From: an uncultured Pelagibacteraceae bacterium
Lineage (GTDB): Bacteria > Pseudomonadota > Alphaproteobacteria > Pelagibacterales > Pelagibacteraceae
DNA: 64,000 bases
Reading direction: 5' to 3'
Assembly: GCA_902597335.1 (NCBI GenBank)
Contig: CACJXK010000005.1
Span: 1 to 64,000, forward strand
Shown here: positions 34,073 through 43,210 of the stretch, piece after piece
How the letters are laid out: the number at the start of each line of letters is the position of its first letter
Numbering within the stretch: the first letter of the stretch is position 1
Made by a program: the position numbers and the translations under genes
Notes under the pieces: generated by a model
Database searches by the model: none
What the model saw: the letters and a program-made list of their open reading frames with translations, nothing else
Told to the model about the DNA's origin: nothing

Positions 34073-34924
34073 TTAATCGGCTAAACCGTCAGATCTAACT
34101 TTATTTCTTTCTATATGTATGGGCAACACCTTTCCATAAATTGCTTTAGAATGATCAGGTGTATTTACTCTCCATGGATCTAATACATATGCTGGTATAC
34201 ACATGTAACGTGAGGTTTTTCCTGTTATTTTGGTTACTCTATGCATAGTAAATCGTCCTTTAAATATTTGTAAATCACCAGGTTTTAGTTCAAGTTGCTT
34301 AACTTTTGAACGATCTCCATCTAACACTTTTTTTACTTCATCAAACCTTTCATTTCCTGGTTCTCTTATATTTGGACAATACTCAAATATCCCACCTTGC
34401 TCTGGTTTTTGTATCATAAGACTTAAAGTAAATTCACAACTATCAAAATGCCAAGGCAATATACCATCAGGCTCCATTACATTATAAGCATGACAAGCTA
34501 AGGGATCAGCCCATCTATAAATTGGAGAAATTCCTAGACAAGCGGACACGAATTTAAGTAATTCCTCAGTTTCGTAAAGAAATTTCATTTCGGAGTTTTT
34601 TGCAAAACAATCAGAGTTTAGATATCCATTATATCTGTTCATAAATATTCTTTTTGGATGGTCCTTAGGAAGAGAGGGGTCATCTTTTGCATAAAGATAT
34701 GCATTAATACTTTCCTTGGACATGTAAACTTCATCTAGCTGTTGCTCTAATTCTTTTCTCATAACTGCCAAAGAATTTGGTAAAATAAAGTTTGGAATTA
34801 CCGAACAACTATCATTTTCTAATTCTGCTTTACATTTTTCAATTATTTTTTTTATTTTGTGAGATTGTAAGTCGTGAATAGGATATTTTTCTAAATCAAC
34901 AATTTTGCCTAAGTTTTTTTTCAT
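34073..34924 (-). CDS. PhyH-like Fe(II)/2-oxoglutarate oxygenase
   Basis: This 283-residue protein has a double-stranded beta-helix layout. H159-F-D161 (LPWHFDSCEFT) is the HxD pair, H228 (FTMHRV) the distal ligand and R239 the likely 2-oxoglutarate Arg. The FEYCPNIR and PGDLQIFKGR segments match uncharacterised phytanoyl-CoA-hydroxylase-like bacterial oxygenases, several of which act on free amino acids or small amines. It lies between an SDR and a ProV ATPase on the same strand, so its substrate may be imported by the ProU system (inference). Confidence 0.8.
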   Translation of the reverse strand: MKKNLGKIVDLEKYPIHDLQSHKIKKIIEKCKAELENDSCSVIPNFILPNSLAVMRKELEQQLDEVYMSKESINAYLYAKDDPSLPKDHPKRIFMNRYNGYLNSDCFAKNSEMKFLYETEELLKFVSACLGISPIYRWADPLACHAYNVMEPDGILPWHFDSCEFTLSLMIQKPEQGGIFEYCPNIREPGNERFDEVKKVLDGDRSKVKQLELKPGDLQIFKGRFTMHRVTKITGKTSRYMCIPAYVLDPWRVNTPDHSKAIYGKVLPIHIERNKVRSDGLAD

Positions 34925-34940
34925 AACTAATTTATATAAA

Positions 34941-35966
34941 TTATGAGCTTCTCAGCGATTCTTGTAATTCTTTATTTGAGATATAACCTTTAGCGTTTCC
35001 TTGTTTATCGACTACTTCGCAGTTGGAATTACTACAAACAACTTGAGGTAGAAATTCCTCGATAAATTGATCTTCTTCAACTTTAATCAGGTTTGATTTA
35101 TCAATATCATCTGATTGATTAATAGGTTTCATTATAATTTTTGCTTTTATAACTTTTGTTCTGTTTACATCTTTTACAAATGCCTCAACATATTCATCTG
35201 CTGGGTTCATTATAATATCTACTGGCGTTCCTACTTGCACAAGTTTTCCTGCATTTAAAATTCCAATATGATCCCCTAATCGAAGTGACTCATCAAGATC
35301 ATGAGTAATAAACACTATGGTTTTTTTTAATTCTGCTTGGAGATCTATCAATTGTTTTTGCATGTCACTTCTTATCAATGGATCTAATGCTGAAAATGCT
35401 TCGTCCATAAGCATAATGTCAGTATCAGTGGCCAAAGCCCTTGCAAGTCCTACTCGTTGCTGCATTCCACCAGATAGTTGAGCTGGATATTGATTTTCAA
35501 ATCCAGATAAACCTACAGACTCAATTTTCTCCATTGCAGTAGCATTTCTTTTTTCAATTTCCACACCTTGCATTTCAAGTCCGTACCCAACATTCTGTAA
35601 AACTGTCTTATGCGGAAATAAGCCAAACCTTTGAAATACCATACTCATTTTTTGCCTTCTAAATTCAATTAGTTGCTCTTTATTAAGAGTAGTTACATCC
35701 TTGCCTTCAACTAAAATTTCCCCAGAAGTAGGATCTATCAATCTATTTAAATGTCTGATTAATGTTGATTTTCCAGATCCAGATAAACCCATGCAAACAA
35801 AGGTTTCACCTTCCTCAATTTTTAGAGAAACATTATCTAATCCAACTGTATGTCCTGTTTGCTCTAAAACTTCCTCTTTTGTAGCGCCATCCTGAACCAT
35901 TTTGAGAACGCTGGATGGTTTAGGTCCGAAAATTTTATATACATTATTGATTTCAATTTTTGACAT
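34941..35966 (-). CDS. proV: ProV-type quaternary-amine ABC ATPase (copy 1)
   Basis: This 341-residue ATPase of the glycine betaine/carnitine/choline class has Walker A GLSGSGKST (60-68), signature LSGGMQQRVGLARAL, Walker B IMLMDEAFSAL and switch HDLDESLRLGD. The N-terminal 45-residue extension with VLEQTGHTVGL is characteristic of ProV. The C-terminal part after about residue 265 is a shortened CBS-like region. It lies about 3 kb from the ProX/ProW genes and is separated from them by the GDPD and a plus-strand oxygenase. A second ProV is at 41203. Confidence 0.9.
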   Translation of the reverse strand: MSKIEINNVYKIFGPKPSSVLKMVQDGATKEEVLEQTGHTVGLDNVSLKIEEGETFVCMGLSGSGKSTLIRHLNRLIDPTSGEILVEGKDVTTLNKEQLIEFRRQKMSMVFQRFGLFPHKTVLQNVGYGLEMQGVEIEKRNATAMEKIESVGLSGFENQYPAQLSGGMQQRVGLARALATDTDIMLMDEAFSALDPLIRSDMQKQLIDLQAELKKTIVFITHDLDESLRLGDHIGILNAGKLVQVGTPVDIIMNPADEYVEAFVKDVNRTKVIKAKIIMKPINQSDDIDKSNLIKVEEDQFIEEFLPQVVCSNSNCEVVDKQGNAKGYISNKELQESLRSS

Positions 35967-36079
35967 TTCTAAAAGTCTAATTCTTTTAATGCATCAAAGC
36001 AAACCTACAATTAAATAAATAAAAAGCTTTCAACCATTAATTGAATTGAAATTTTTACCATTTTATATAATTATTTATT

Positions 36080-37213
36080 ATGAATTCAATTTCTAAAATC
36101 TCAAAAAATAGCACTTACCTTCAAATTATTTGGAATGATGGGGAGGAGAGCAAATTCAATTATATGTGGCTAAGAGATAATTGTCCAACCGCGCATGACA
36201 AAGATTCAAGACATAGAATGTTTAATATTTTAGAAGTTTCTAAAGATATAAACCCTAAAAAATATTCTCTTAATGATGATGGAAAATTAGAAATTGAGTG
36301 GAGTGAAGGAGAACATATAAGTTATTATGACCCAAAATGGTTAAGAGAAAATTGCTATACAATCAAAAATAAACAAAAATATAAATCTCCTTATCAACTT
36401 TGGGATAATAATTTAAAAAATAATTTTGAAAGTATATGTATTGATCATGATGAAGTAATTGATTCTGATAAAGGTTTAATAAAATGGCTTGAACTATTGC
36501 ATCATAAAGGTATTGCAATAGTTAAAAATTCACCAACTGAAAAAAAATCAGGATTTAAAATTCTTCATCGAATAAGCCATGTCAGAGAAACATTTTTTAA
36601 AACACCTTTTGAGGTAATCAATATTCCAAAGCCAAATAATTCTGCATACACGGCGCATGCTTTAAGAAATCATATGGACTTACCCTGGTTTGAATTGCCC
36701 CCTGGTTATCAGTTTTTACATTGTTTAGTAAATGATGCAAATGGTGGAGACTCTTCAGCAATCGATGGATTTGCTGTGGCTGATTATTTAAGACAAAATG
36801 AAAAAGATATATTTGAAACATTAGTTTCTGTGCCTCTTAAATTTAGAGATAAAGATTATACTCAAGAGTCTCATAGAAGTTATCATGCACCTGCAATTAG
36901 TTTAACAAAAGATAAAGATTTTCATGATATTAGATTTAGTGTTGCAACAATGGATGCTTTAGATTGTCATCCAGATCAAATGGATAAAGTTTATAAAGCT
37001 CACCATAGATTTGGAAACCTTCTCCACGATGATAAGTTTCAGATTAAATTTAGATTAGGACCTGGAGACATATTTTCTTTTAATAATAGGCGTGTTTTAC
37101 ACGGCAGAACTGCTTTTGATCCAAATTCAGGTCATCGTCATCTTCAAGGATACTATTTAGACAGAGATGAAATACTTGGAAGATTAGAATACCTTAAAAA
37201 ATACAAATCATAA
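36080..37213 (+). CDS. Gamma-butyrobetaine hydroxylase/TmpA-like dioxygenase
   Basis: This 377-residue protein has the two-domain layout of gamma-butyrobetaine hydroxylase: an N-terminal DUF971-type domain with YMWLRDNC (C35) and H79, then a TauD-like domain with H198-x-D200 (NHMDLPWF), distal H341 (VLHGRTAFD) and the C-terminal Arg in GHRHLQGYYLDRDE. In characterised enzymes three Cys and one His bind zinc; here the two further Cys after C35 are absent (NCPTAHD), so the zinc site is probably lost. It could make carnitine from gamma-butyrobetaine or, like TmpA, hydroxylate a trimethylammonio-phosphonate. The carnitine genes favour the first, the TmpB-like gene the second. Confidence 0.8.
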   Translation: MNSISKISKNSTYLQIIWNDGEESKFNYMWLRDNCPTAHDKDSRHRMFNILEVSKDINPKKYSLNDDGKLEIEWSEGEHISYYDPKWLRENCYTIKNKQKYKSPYQLWDNNLKNNFESICIDHDEVIDSDKGLIKWLELLHHKGIAIVKNSPTEKKSGFKILHRISHVRETFFKTPFEVINIPKPNNSAYTAHALRNHMDLPWFELPPGYQFLHCLVNDANGGDSSAIDGFAVADYLRQNEKDIFETLVSVPLKFRDKDYTQESHRSYHAPAISLTKDKDFHDIRFSVATMDALDCHPDQMDKVYKAHHRFGNLLHDDKFQIKFRLGPGDIFSFNNRRVLHGRTAFDPNSGHRHLQGYYLDRDEILGRLEYLKKYKS

Positions 37214-37846
37214 GTTTTCAAATATTAGATTATTGTTTTCGTAATATTTTAAAAACTCCTTTTTACTTTTGATTGTGTAATAATATTTCTCTTTATTAGT
37301 TTTATTTATTTTTTCATTATTTAAAAATTTTTTATCTAATATTAAATATTTTATTTTTTTATTTAGGCTGCTTTTTAAAATAGATTTTACGCTAGATTTA
37401 TTGGAAAAAGACAAACCTACTGATAGTTTTGAGTTAAGTTTAAGAAGATTATAGATGTTTTCATGCTTAAAAGAGATAAAAGTACATTTTTTGAAACCTC
37501 TAGTTTCTTTAATCAAATTAGATAAAAGTTTTTTATCAAATAATGGCTTTATTTCAATAAAGACAGGAAATTTATTTTTTGAAATTTTTAGAACCTCTTT
37601 TAACAGTGGTATTTGAAAGTTTTTATTTTTAATTTTTTTTAGATTTTCATAATTAATATTTTTGATACTTTTGCTTATTTTAAAAATTCTATTTAAAGTA
37701 AAATCATGGAAGCATACAAACTTTTTATCTTTTGTTGAATGAATATCTGTTTCAATTCCAAATCTTTTCTTAAATGATGCTCGAAACGACTTTAAGCAGT
37801 TTTCTTTATAACTTTTATTTACTCTTCCTCGATGGATAATATGCAT
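37208..37846 (-). CDS. Glycerophosphodiester phosphodiesterase
   Basis: This GDPD-family enzyme has the HRG motif at its start (IIHRG), ENCLKSF, the acidic pair in IETDIH, HDFTLNRI and FIEIKPL, matching the metal and catalytic sites. I placed the start at the Met at 37846, not the upstream Met at 37870, because the eight extra residues (MRTKPFFF) are encoded by the hairpin and T run of the upstream terminator. The enzyme hydrolyses glycerophosphodiesters such as glycerophosphocholine to glycerol-3-phosphate and the alcohol, which could supply choline to nearby betaine genes (inference). It is convergent with the dioxygenase, overlapping by 6 bp. Confidence 0.82.
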   Translation of the reverse strand: MHIIHRGRVNKSYKENCLKSFRASFKKRFGIETDIHSTKDKKFVCFHDFTLNRIFKISKSIKNINYENLKKIKNKNFQIPLLKEVLKISKNKFPVFIEIKPLFDKKLLSNLIKETRGFKKCTFISFKHENIYNLLKLNSKLSVGLSFSNKSSVKSILKSSLNKKIKYLILDKKFLNNEKINKTNKEKYYYTIKSKKEFLKYYENNNLIFENL

Positions 37847-37850
37847 AAAA

Positions 37851-37881
37851 AAAAAGGGCTTCGTTCTCACAAAGCCCTTTT
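37851..37881 (-). terminator. Intrinsic terminator after proX
   Basis: Read on the minus strand, AAAAGGGCTT (37872-37881) pairs with AAGCCCTTTT across a ~10-base loop and runs into a stretch of T. It starts about 20 bp after the proX stop and ends 4 bp before the GDPD start at 37846. Read-through would give lower GDPD expression than ProX. Confidence 0.88.
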
Positions 37882-37900
37882 AATTAATTAGTTTAAAGAT

Positions 37901-38905
37901 TTATTTTGGAATCCAACTTTTCCATTTGTCTGGATTGTTGTCTTTCCATTCTTTAACAACTTCTTTAAGATCTCTATTTTTCTGTTTTACTTCAACCAAC
38001 ATTACAGCTTGATCAGCATTATCGAATTTCATTTTAGTGAAAAATTCAGCTGCTTTAGCGTGCTCAGGCTTAGCAAAAGTATCAGGATTACCATAATTGA
38101 AAGTGTAGTCCTTTGCCCAACCTGTTGCTGGCCATGCTGCAGTTCCACAATCTTTCCAGTTGTTTGCTTCTGTGAATGAATCACAAGTTTTATGTGCAGG
38201 AAGTTTTACACCAACCATGTCATAAGCACCAAAGAACCAATGAGGCTCCCATAGATATAACAAGAAAGGTTCTTTTCTTTCATAAGCAGCTACAGCTTCG
38301 GCAATTGCTGCTGCTTCTGTTCCTAATTCGTCAGCTTGGAAATCAATACCTAAAAGATCAAGTCTTTTTTGGTCATGACAATTCCACCCTGCAACAGGAC
38401 ATGCAATTAATCTTCCTTTGCTTCCAGATTCAATTGTAGCAAATTTGTCTTTATGCTTGTTTAAATCTTTCCATGATTTAATGCCTAAACTTTCGGCTGC
38501 ATATCTTGGAATGTAATAGTCAGATAAACCTATAATCCCAGATGTTCCTAAAAGTTTTACACTTCCATCACCTTCATAATTAAACATAGTTTGACCATCG
38601 TAAATTAGCGGACCTTTCATCATTACTGTGTCTGCTTCGGCATAACTTGGCCAACTTTCACATGCAAAATCAATTTCTCCAGCTGCAATCGCTTCCCATA
38701 AACCTGTACCTGATGGGAATACAACTCTTTTGACTTTGTATCCTAACTCTTCTTCTAGCATACTCACAGCTACTTGACATGTAATCTCTCCACCAGTCCA
38801 GTCAGCGACTGCAGCTGTTAATCTTTTAGCGTGTGCAGTACCAAAGCTTCCTAGAACTAATACAAGTGACAATATCAATGCTGAAATACTTTTTGATATT
38901 TTCAT
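37901..38905 (-). CDS. proX: Glycine betaine/proline-type substrate-binding protein
   Basis: This 334-residue periplasmic protein (OpuAC/ProX fold) has a signal peptide ending AHA at residue 26. It starts with LTAAVADWTGGEITCQVAV and has aromatic residues at expected cation-pi positions, including the W of ADWTGGE, CESWPSYAE and YLWEPHWFFG. The ligand is likely a trimethylammonium compound such as glycine betaine or carnitine. It is the only binding protein beside the two ProV and one ProW proteins. A strong promoter-like sequence lies upstream and a terminator downstream. Confidence 0.92.
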   Translation of the reverse strand: MKISKSISALILSLVLVLGSFGTAHAKRLTAAVADWTGGEITCQVAVSMLEEELGYKVKRVVFPSGTGLWEAIAAGEIDFACESWPSYAEADTVMMKGPLIYDGQTMFNYEGDGSVKLLGTSGIIGLSDYYIPRYAAESLGIKSWKDLNKHKDKFATIESGSKGRLIACPVAGWNCHDQKRLDLLGIDFQADELGTEAAAIAEAVAAYERKEPFLLYLWEPHWFFGAYDMVGVKLPAHKTCDSFTEANNWKDCGTAAWPATGWAKDYTFNYGNPDTFAKPEHAKAAEFFTKMKFDNADQAVMLVEVKQKNRDLKEVVKEWKDNNPDKWKSWIPK

Positions 38906-38939
38906 ATTATTTTCCCTCTTTTTAATTAATTAAAAACTT

Positions 38940-38968
38940 ATTTTAGATCAAAATTGATAGGTATGTAA
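38940..38968 (-). promoter_or_regulatory. Sigma70-type promoter candidate for proX
   Basis: On the minus strand TTACAT (38963-38968) is separated by 17 bp from TAAAAT (38940-38945), 35 bp before the proX ATG, which has an AGAGGG ribosome site. It lies in the 97-bp gap between proW and proX, so proX may be transcribed independently of proW. Confidence 0.48.
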
Positions 38969-39002
38969 ACTTATAAAATTGTAACGTTTTTGTTTAGAAT
39001 GC

Positions 39003-41120
39003 TTATAAACCAAGTGCTTCTCTTTGTTTTTTTGTCCAAGCAAGAGAAATTCTATCAATAATAATAGCCAATAAAACTATACCAATTCCTGCTGCAAGAC
39101 CTCTTCCAGTATCTGATCTAGCTAAACCATTGAAAACTTCTAATCCCAAACCTTTTCCTCCAATTAGAGGAGTAACAATTTGCATTGCAAATGCCATAAT
39201 TACTGTTTGATTAAAGCCAACGACTAAACTTGGTACAGCAAGTGGAAATTTAATTTTATTTAATGTTTGTAATAATGTTCCTCCAAAAGATCTAGAAACT
39301 TCAGAATATGTTCCTGAAACTTGTGTTAATCCTAGAGAGGTTAATCTTATAATTGGAGGTATTGAATAAATTACTGTTGCAAGAACTGCTGACACTGTTC
39401 CTCCACCAAAAAACATTAGAACAGGTATTAGGTAGCAGAAATAGGGCAGGGTCTGCATAGCATCCAAAACAACGTTCTGAACATTCCTAAATCTCTCATT
39501 GTAGGATGCAATTATTCCGAGTGGAACACCAATAGCAAAACACAAAATTACTGAAACTAAAACTGATGAAAGAGTGATCATTGCTTGGGGCCATATCCCA
39601 TTAGCACCTATAAATAACAATAATAGCAATGTAACAACAGCAAATCTCAATCCAACGGTAAAATATCCAATCGCTACAAATATACCAGTAGTGTACCACC
39701 ATGGTATATGTGTGAGAAAAGTATCAAGTGGCCTTAAAAGATTAAGATAAATAAATCCCCTTAAACCTTTGGTAAACGCAATAAAGCCAGGGTTTACAGT
39801 TAATGATTTTACCCCATCGGCAATTGGTTGTCTTATAGAAAGTTTCCATTCCTCAGGAAAGGTTCCTATTTTAAATAAACTTGAATCTATAAAAGAAATG
39901 AGAAAAAAAATAATAAATGAGGGTATAATGTAATACCTTTTGCTTAATAATTCGCCTATATCTTTAGCGGTATCTTTATTAAATAAAGAAAGTAAAAATT
40001 CAAAAACGTAAGCAATATATTTAGTAATATTTATGCAAACAAAATTTACTAAACCACTCAAAAATTCTAAAGGTTTTTCTATAATTCTAGCGATACTGTA
40101 TTTTTCCCAAGTTTGCGGTAGTAAGTAAAATTTTTGAACATCTGACGGCAAAGTTGTTTTCGGTTTACTTAATGCTAAACCAAACCTATCAAACATGATA
40201 GCCATAAATAATATACAAAGACCACCTTCCATTGCCCAACCAACATCTAAGTTTCTAATTGCTAGCCAAACTTGTCCCCCAATACCTTCGGCTCCTATAA
40301 AACAAGCAAGTACAACTAATGCTAATGCCATCATGATCACTTGGTTTATTCCCATCATTATGCTTGGTAGAGAAAGTGGTATTTTAATTTTAAATAATAG
40401 CTGTAACTTGCTTGAACCAAAAGATGTAGCTGACTCAATCGTTTGTTCAGGAACCTGTCTTATACCCGTATTAGTTAATCTAATTATTGGGGGCATTGCA
40501 TAAATCATGGTTGCCAATATTGCTGGCGCCCCACCGATTCCAAAAAAGAATAAAGCTGGAAAAAGATATACAAAGGCAGGCATAACCTGCATTGTATCTA
40601 AAATAGGTTTCATAAAATTATCAAACCTATCACTTTGAGAGCACATCACACCCAATGTAACGCCAAATACAACGCACAGTAATACAGATAAACCCATTAA
40701 GGCCAAGGTCTGCATGGACTCATCCCACATTCCTGTTCCTCCCCAGAAGTAAATAACAAATAAAGAATACAGTCCAAGCCTTAAGCCACCAGCTATTAAA
40801 CAAGGTAAAAAAATTATCGCTGCAATTAACAACCAAGGTGAGTCAATTAGAAAGTCCTCTAGGAAATAATATCCATTTTTAATGTATCCAGCTATTATCT
40901 TGGTAAACCATCTATAATTTTTTTTTAAATAATCTTCGCCATCATTTACCCAGGCTGTAAATGTAAATTCATCAGTAACTACTTTAGGCATTTTGGATGG
41001 ACCTTCACTTTGAAAAGATAGCCATAAAGCTATAAGAAAAGTTATTAAGATTACCGAATATGTTATTATATTTTTGGAGTTATTTGATTTTTCTTCAATA
41101 CTTGTAACTTCAGATGACAT
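39003..41120 (-). CDS. proW: ProW-type permease with two fused permease domains
   Basis: At 705 residues this is about twice a normal ProW. Two permease domains are seen, each with an ATPase-contact EAA-type loop: SATSFGSSKLQLLFKIKIPL in the first half and VSRSFGGTLLQTLNKIKFPL in the second. They are separated by a hydrophobic/soluble linker around residues 320-420. A ProW homodimer would normally supply two such domains, so here the fusion can itself form the channel. Two separate ProV genes flank it, allowing a heteromeric ATPase pair (inference). The ligand is likely betaine or carnitine. Confidence 0.9.
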   Translation of the reverse strand: MSSEVTSIEEKSNNSKNIITYSVILITFLIALWLSFQSEGPSKMPKVVTDEFTFTAWVNDGEDYLKKNYRWFTKIIAGYIKNGYYFLEDFLIDSPWLLIAAIIFLPCLIAGGLRLGLYSLFVIYFWGGTGMWDESMQTLALMGLSVLLCVVFGVTLGVMCSQSDRFDNFMKPILDTMQVMPAFVYLFPALFFFGIGGAPAILATMIYAMPPIIRLTNTGIRQVPEQTIESATSFGSSKLQLLFKIKIPLSLPSIMMGINQVIMMALALVVLACFIGAEGIGGQVWLAIRNLDVGWAMEGGLCILFMAIMFDRFGLALSKPKTTLPSDVQKFYLLPQTWEKYSIARIIEKPLEFLSGLVNFVCINITKYIAYVFEFLLSLFNKDTAKDIGELLSKRYYIIPSFIIFFLISFIDSSLFKIGTFPEEWKLSIRQPIADGVKSLTVNPGFIAFTKGLRGFIYLNLLRPLDTFLTHIPWWYTTGIFVAIGYFTVGLRFAVVTLLLLLFIGANGIWPQAMITLSSVLVSVILCFAIGVPLGIIASYNERFRNVQNVVLDAMQTLPYFCYLIPVLMFFGGGTVSAVLATVIYSIPPIIRLTSLGLTQVSGTYSEVSRSFGGTLLQTLNKIKFPLAVPSLVVGFNQTVIMAFAMQIVTPLIGGKGLGLEVFNGLARSDTGRGLAAGIGIVLLAIIIDRISLAWTKKQREALGL

Positions 41121-41202
41121 ATTGATGTGAAACTTAAAATAAATAATTTTACATTTAAAGAAAAATATTGTCTATTTTTATGATATTAAAATAACAAAAA
41201 AT

Positions 41203-42249
41203 ATGAGTAATCAGCCAAAAATAACTTGCTCAAATGTCTGGAAATTATTTGGGTCGGATGAAAAAAGAATTATTAAAGATTTAGATAAAAATTTATCAAT
41301 TAAAGAGGTTCAAGAAAAAACAGGACATGTCGTTGCTGTAAAAGATGTGAGTTTTTCAATAGAGAAAGGTGAGACATTTGTTGTAATGGGTTTATCAGGA
41401 AGTGGAAAATCAACATTAGTAAGATGTATTTCAAGATTAATCGAACCAACAGCTGGAACTGTAAAAATGGATGATGTTGACGTAACAAAAATGAGTGGCA
41501 GAGAACTATTAGATTTAAGAAGAAATAAAATGAGCATGGTTTTTCAACATTTTGGTTTATTTCCACATAGGACTGTTGTGGAGAATATTGGATATGGTTT
41601 AGAGATTAGAGGAAATAAAAAAAATGATAGAATAGAAAAATCAATGGAAGTTTTAAAAATGGTTGGCTTAGAAGGTTGGCACAACAATTACCCAAGAGAG
41701 TTATCAGGAGGAATGCAGCAAAGAGTGGGATTAGCTCGTGCATTAGCTGTAGATCCAGAAATTTTAATTTTTGATGAACCTTTTTCAGCTTTAGATCCAT
41801 TAATTAGAAGAGAAATGCAGGATGAGCTATTAAAGATTCAAGAAAAATTACAAAAGACAATGGTATTTATTACTCATGATTTCTTAGAGGCAATTAAAAT
41901 GGGTGATCATATAGCAATTATGAAAGATGGAGAAGTTTCTCAAGTAGGGACACCAGAAGAAATCGTTGCTAATCCTAAAGATCAATATGTAAAAGACTTT
42001 TGTGAAGACGTACCAAAATATAAAGTCCTAAGTGCAAGCAAAGTAATGAGGGAAGAATGTTGTGATGATACAAAAAAAATGTTTGAAAACGGATCAAATA
42101 ATATCCCTCACAATTCAAAAATAGAAACTTTAATTGATAAACTTGTAGACACAGATCAGAAATTTCCAGTTGTAAATAGTGAGACAGGTGAACTTATTGG
42201 TGAAATTGATAGAGCTATAGTTATGAAATCAATGAAATCTGCTAGTTAA
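41203..42249 (+). CDS. proV: ProV-type quaternary-amine ABC ATPase (copy 2)
   Basis: This 348-residue ATPase has Walker A GLSGSGKST (63-71), signature LSGGMQQRVGLARAL, Walker B ILIFDEPFSAL and switch HDFLEAIKMGD. Like copy 1 it has a ~45-residue N-terminal extension with VQEKTGHVVAV. The C-terminal region (residues about 275-345) ends in one CBS-like unit, FPVVNSETGELIGEIDR, which in OpuA-type proteins senses ionic strength. It is divergent from the fused ProW with 82 bp between starts. Its 3' end overlaps the convergent DMT gene by 8 bp. Confidence 0.91.
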   Translation: MSNQPKITCSNVWKLFGSDEKRIIKDLDKNLSIKEVQEKTGHVVAVKDVSFSIEKGETFVVMGLSGSGKSTLVRCISRLIEPTAGTVKMDDVDVTKMSGRELLDLRRNKMSMVFQHFGLFPHRTVVENIGYGLEIRGNKKNDRIEKSMEVLKMVGLEGWHNNYPRELSGGMQQRVGLARALAVDPEILIFDEPFSALDPLIRREMQDELLKIQEKLQKTMVFITHDFLEAIKMGDHIAIMKDGEVSQVGTPEEIVANPKDQYVKDFCEDVPKYKVLSASKVMREECCDDTKKMFENGSNNIPHNSKIETLIDKLVDTDQKFPVVNSETGELIGEIDRAIVMKSMKSAS

Positions 42250-43174
42250 TTTCTCTACTCACTTTAGTTTTTTTTTGTTTTACTTTATCTCTCCAAATTA
42301 TAATCATTCCAGCAAACACAATTACAAAAACTCCTGGAAATAATTGTTCCCAAGGAGCCTCATTAAAAAATAACCAACCTAAAACAAATGATGAAGGAAT
42401 ACCAAAATATTCAAACGAAGCCATCTTGCTTGCAGAGATTAATCTATAAGAATAGATGAAAAGTATAGCTGCAGTACCTCCAAGAATACCAGTCAATGTC
42501 ATAAGAAAAAAATCTTGGGCACTTTTTATTTCCGCATGTCCAGTAGTCAATAAAAACAGCACAACACCACCAATTACATTAAATATTAAAGTATATAATT
42601 GAATTTTAGCTGTTGAGTGACCATCAGGTATAAATTTTAAAATTATCACACTCAATGCCCAAGCAATCGCAGTTAGAATTGGAAATATTGAGTAAAAACT
42701 AAATATATCACTTCCTGGTTGAACAATTAAAACAACGCCAAAAAAACCTATAAATATTGCAGACCATCTATAAATACCAACTTTATCCTTTAAAAAAATT
42801 ATTGATAAAATTACAATGAAAAATGGCGAAGAAAATGTAAGAACCATAGCGGTAGCAAATTCTAAATTAATAACTGAAATAAATATAAATATATTCATTG
42901 ATAAGAAAGCCAACCCCCTAAAAAAGCTTAAGACAATGAATTTGTTGTTTAGGTTTCTAAAAACTGAAATGTACTCTTTAGTAAATAAAATAAGTATAAA
43001 TAGAGGAATTGCCCCAGCTATATTTCTGAATACTGCTAACTGAATTACAGTATATTCATTTCCTAAAAACTTTATTACAACCATATACATATCCACACAT
43101 AGAATTGCTAAGAGCATCGTAACTATTGCTAAATAAGTTTTTTTTAAATCTGTATTCTCAGACAAAATATTCAT
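42242..43174 (-). CDS. EamA/DMT family transporter
   Basis: This 310-residue, ten-helix DMT transporter has the EamA repeats: TYLAIVTMLLAILCVDMYM in the first and LIVQPGSDIFSFYSIFPILT before the second. It resembles the DMT protein at 23563 in both length and the VGIYRWSAIFIGFFGVVLI segment. It is convergent with proV and divergent from the Fe-alcohol dehydrogenase. The substrate is unknown. Confidence 0.82.
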   Translation of the reverse strand: MNILSENTDLKKTYLAIVTMLLAILCVDMYMVVIKFLGNEYTVIQLAVFRNIAGAIPLFILILFTKEYISVFRNLNNKFIVLSFFRGLAFLSMNIFIFISVINLEFATAMVLTFSSPFFIVILSIIFLKDKVGIYRWSAIFIGFFGVVLIVQPGSDIFSFYSIFPILTAIAWALSVIILKFIPDGHSTAKIQLYTLIFNVIGGVVLFLLTTGHAEIKSAQDFFLMTLTGILGGTAAILFIYSYRLISASKMASFEYFGIPSSFVLGWLFFNEAPWEQLFPGVFVIVFAGMIIIWRDKVKQKKTKVSREIN

Positions 43175-43210
43175 TTATAATTTTTTAAAATTGTATACTT
43201 TATAAAAGAA

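Noticed and set aside
35967..36079. Promoter for the BBOX-like gene (TATAAT near 36065)
   Set aside because: No -35 box lies at 16-18 bp spacing, and TATAAT is common by chance in this AT-rich DNA.
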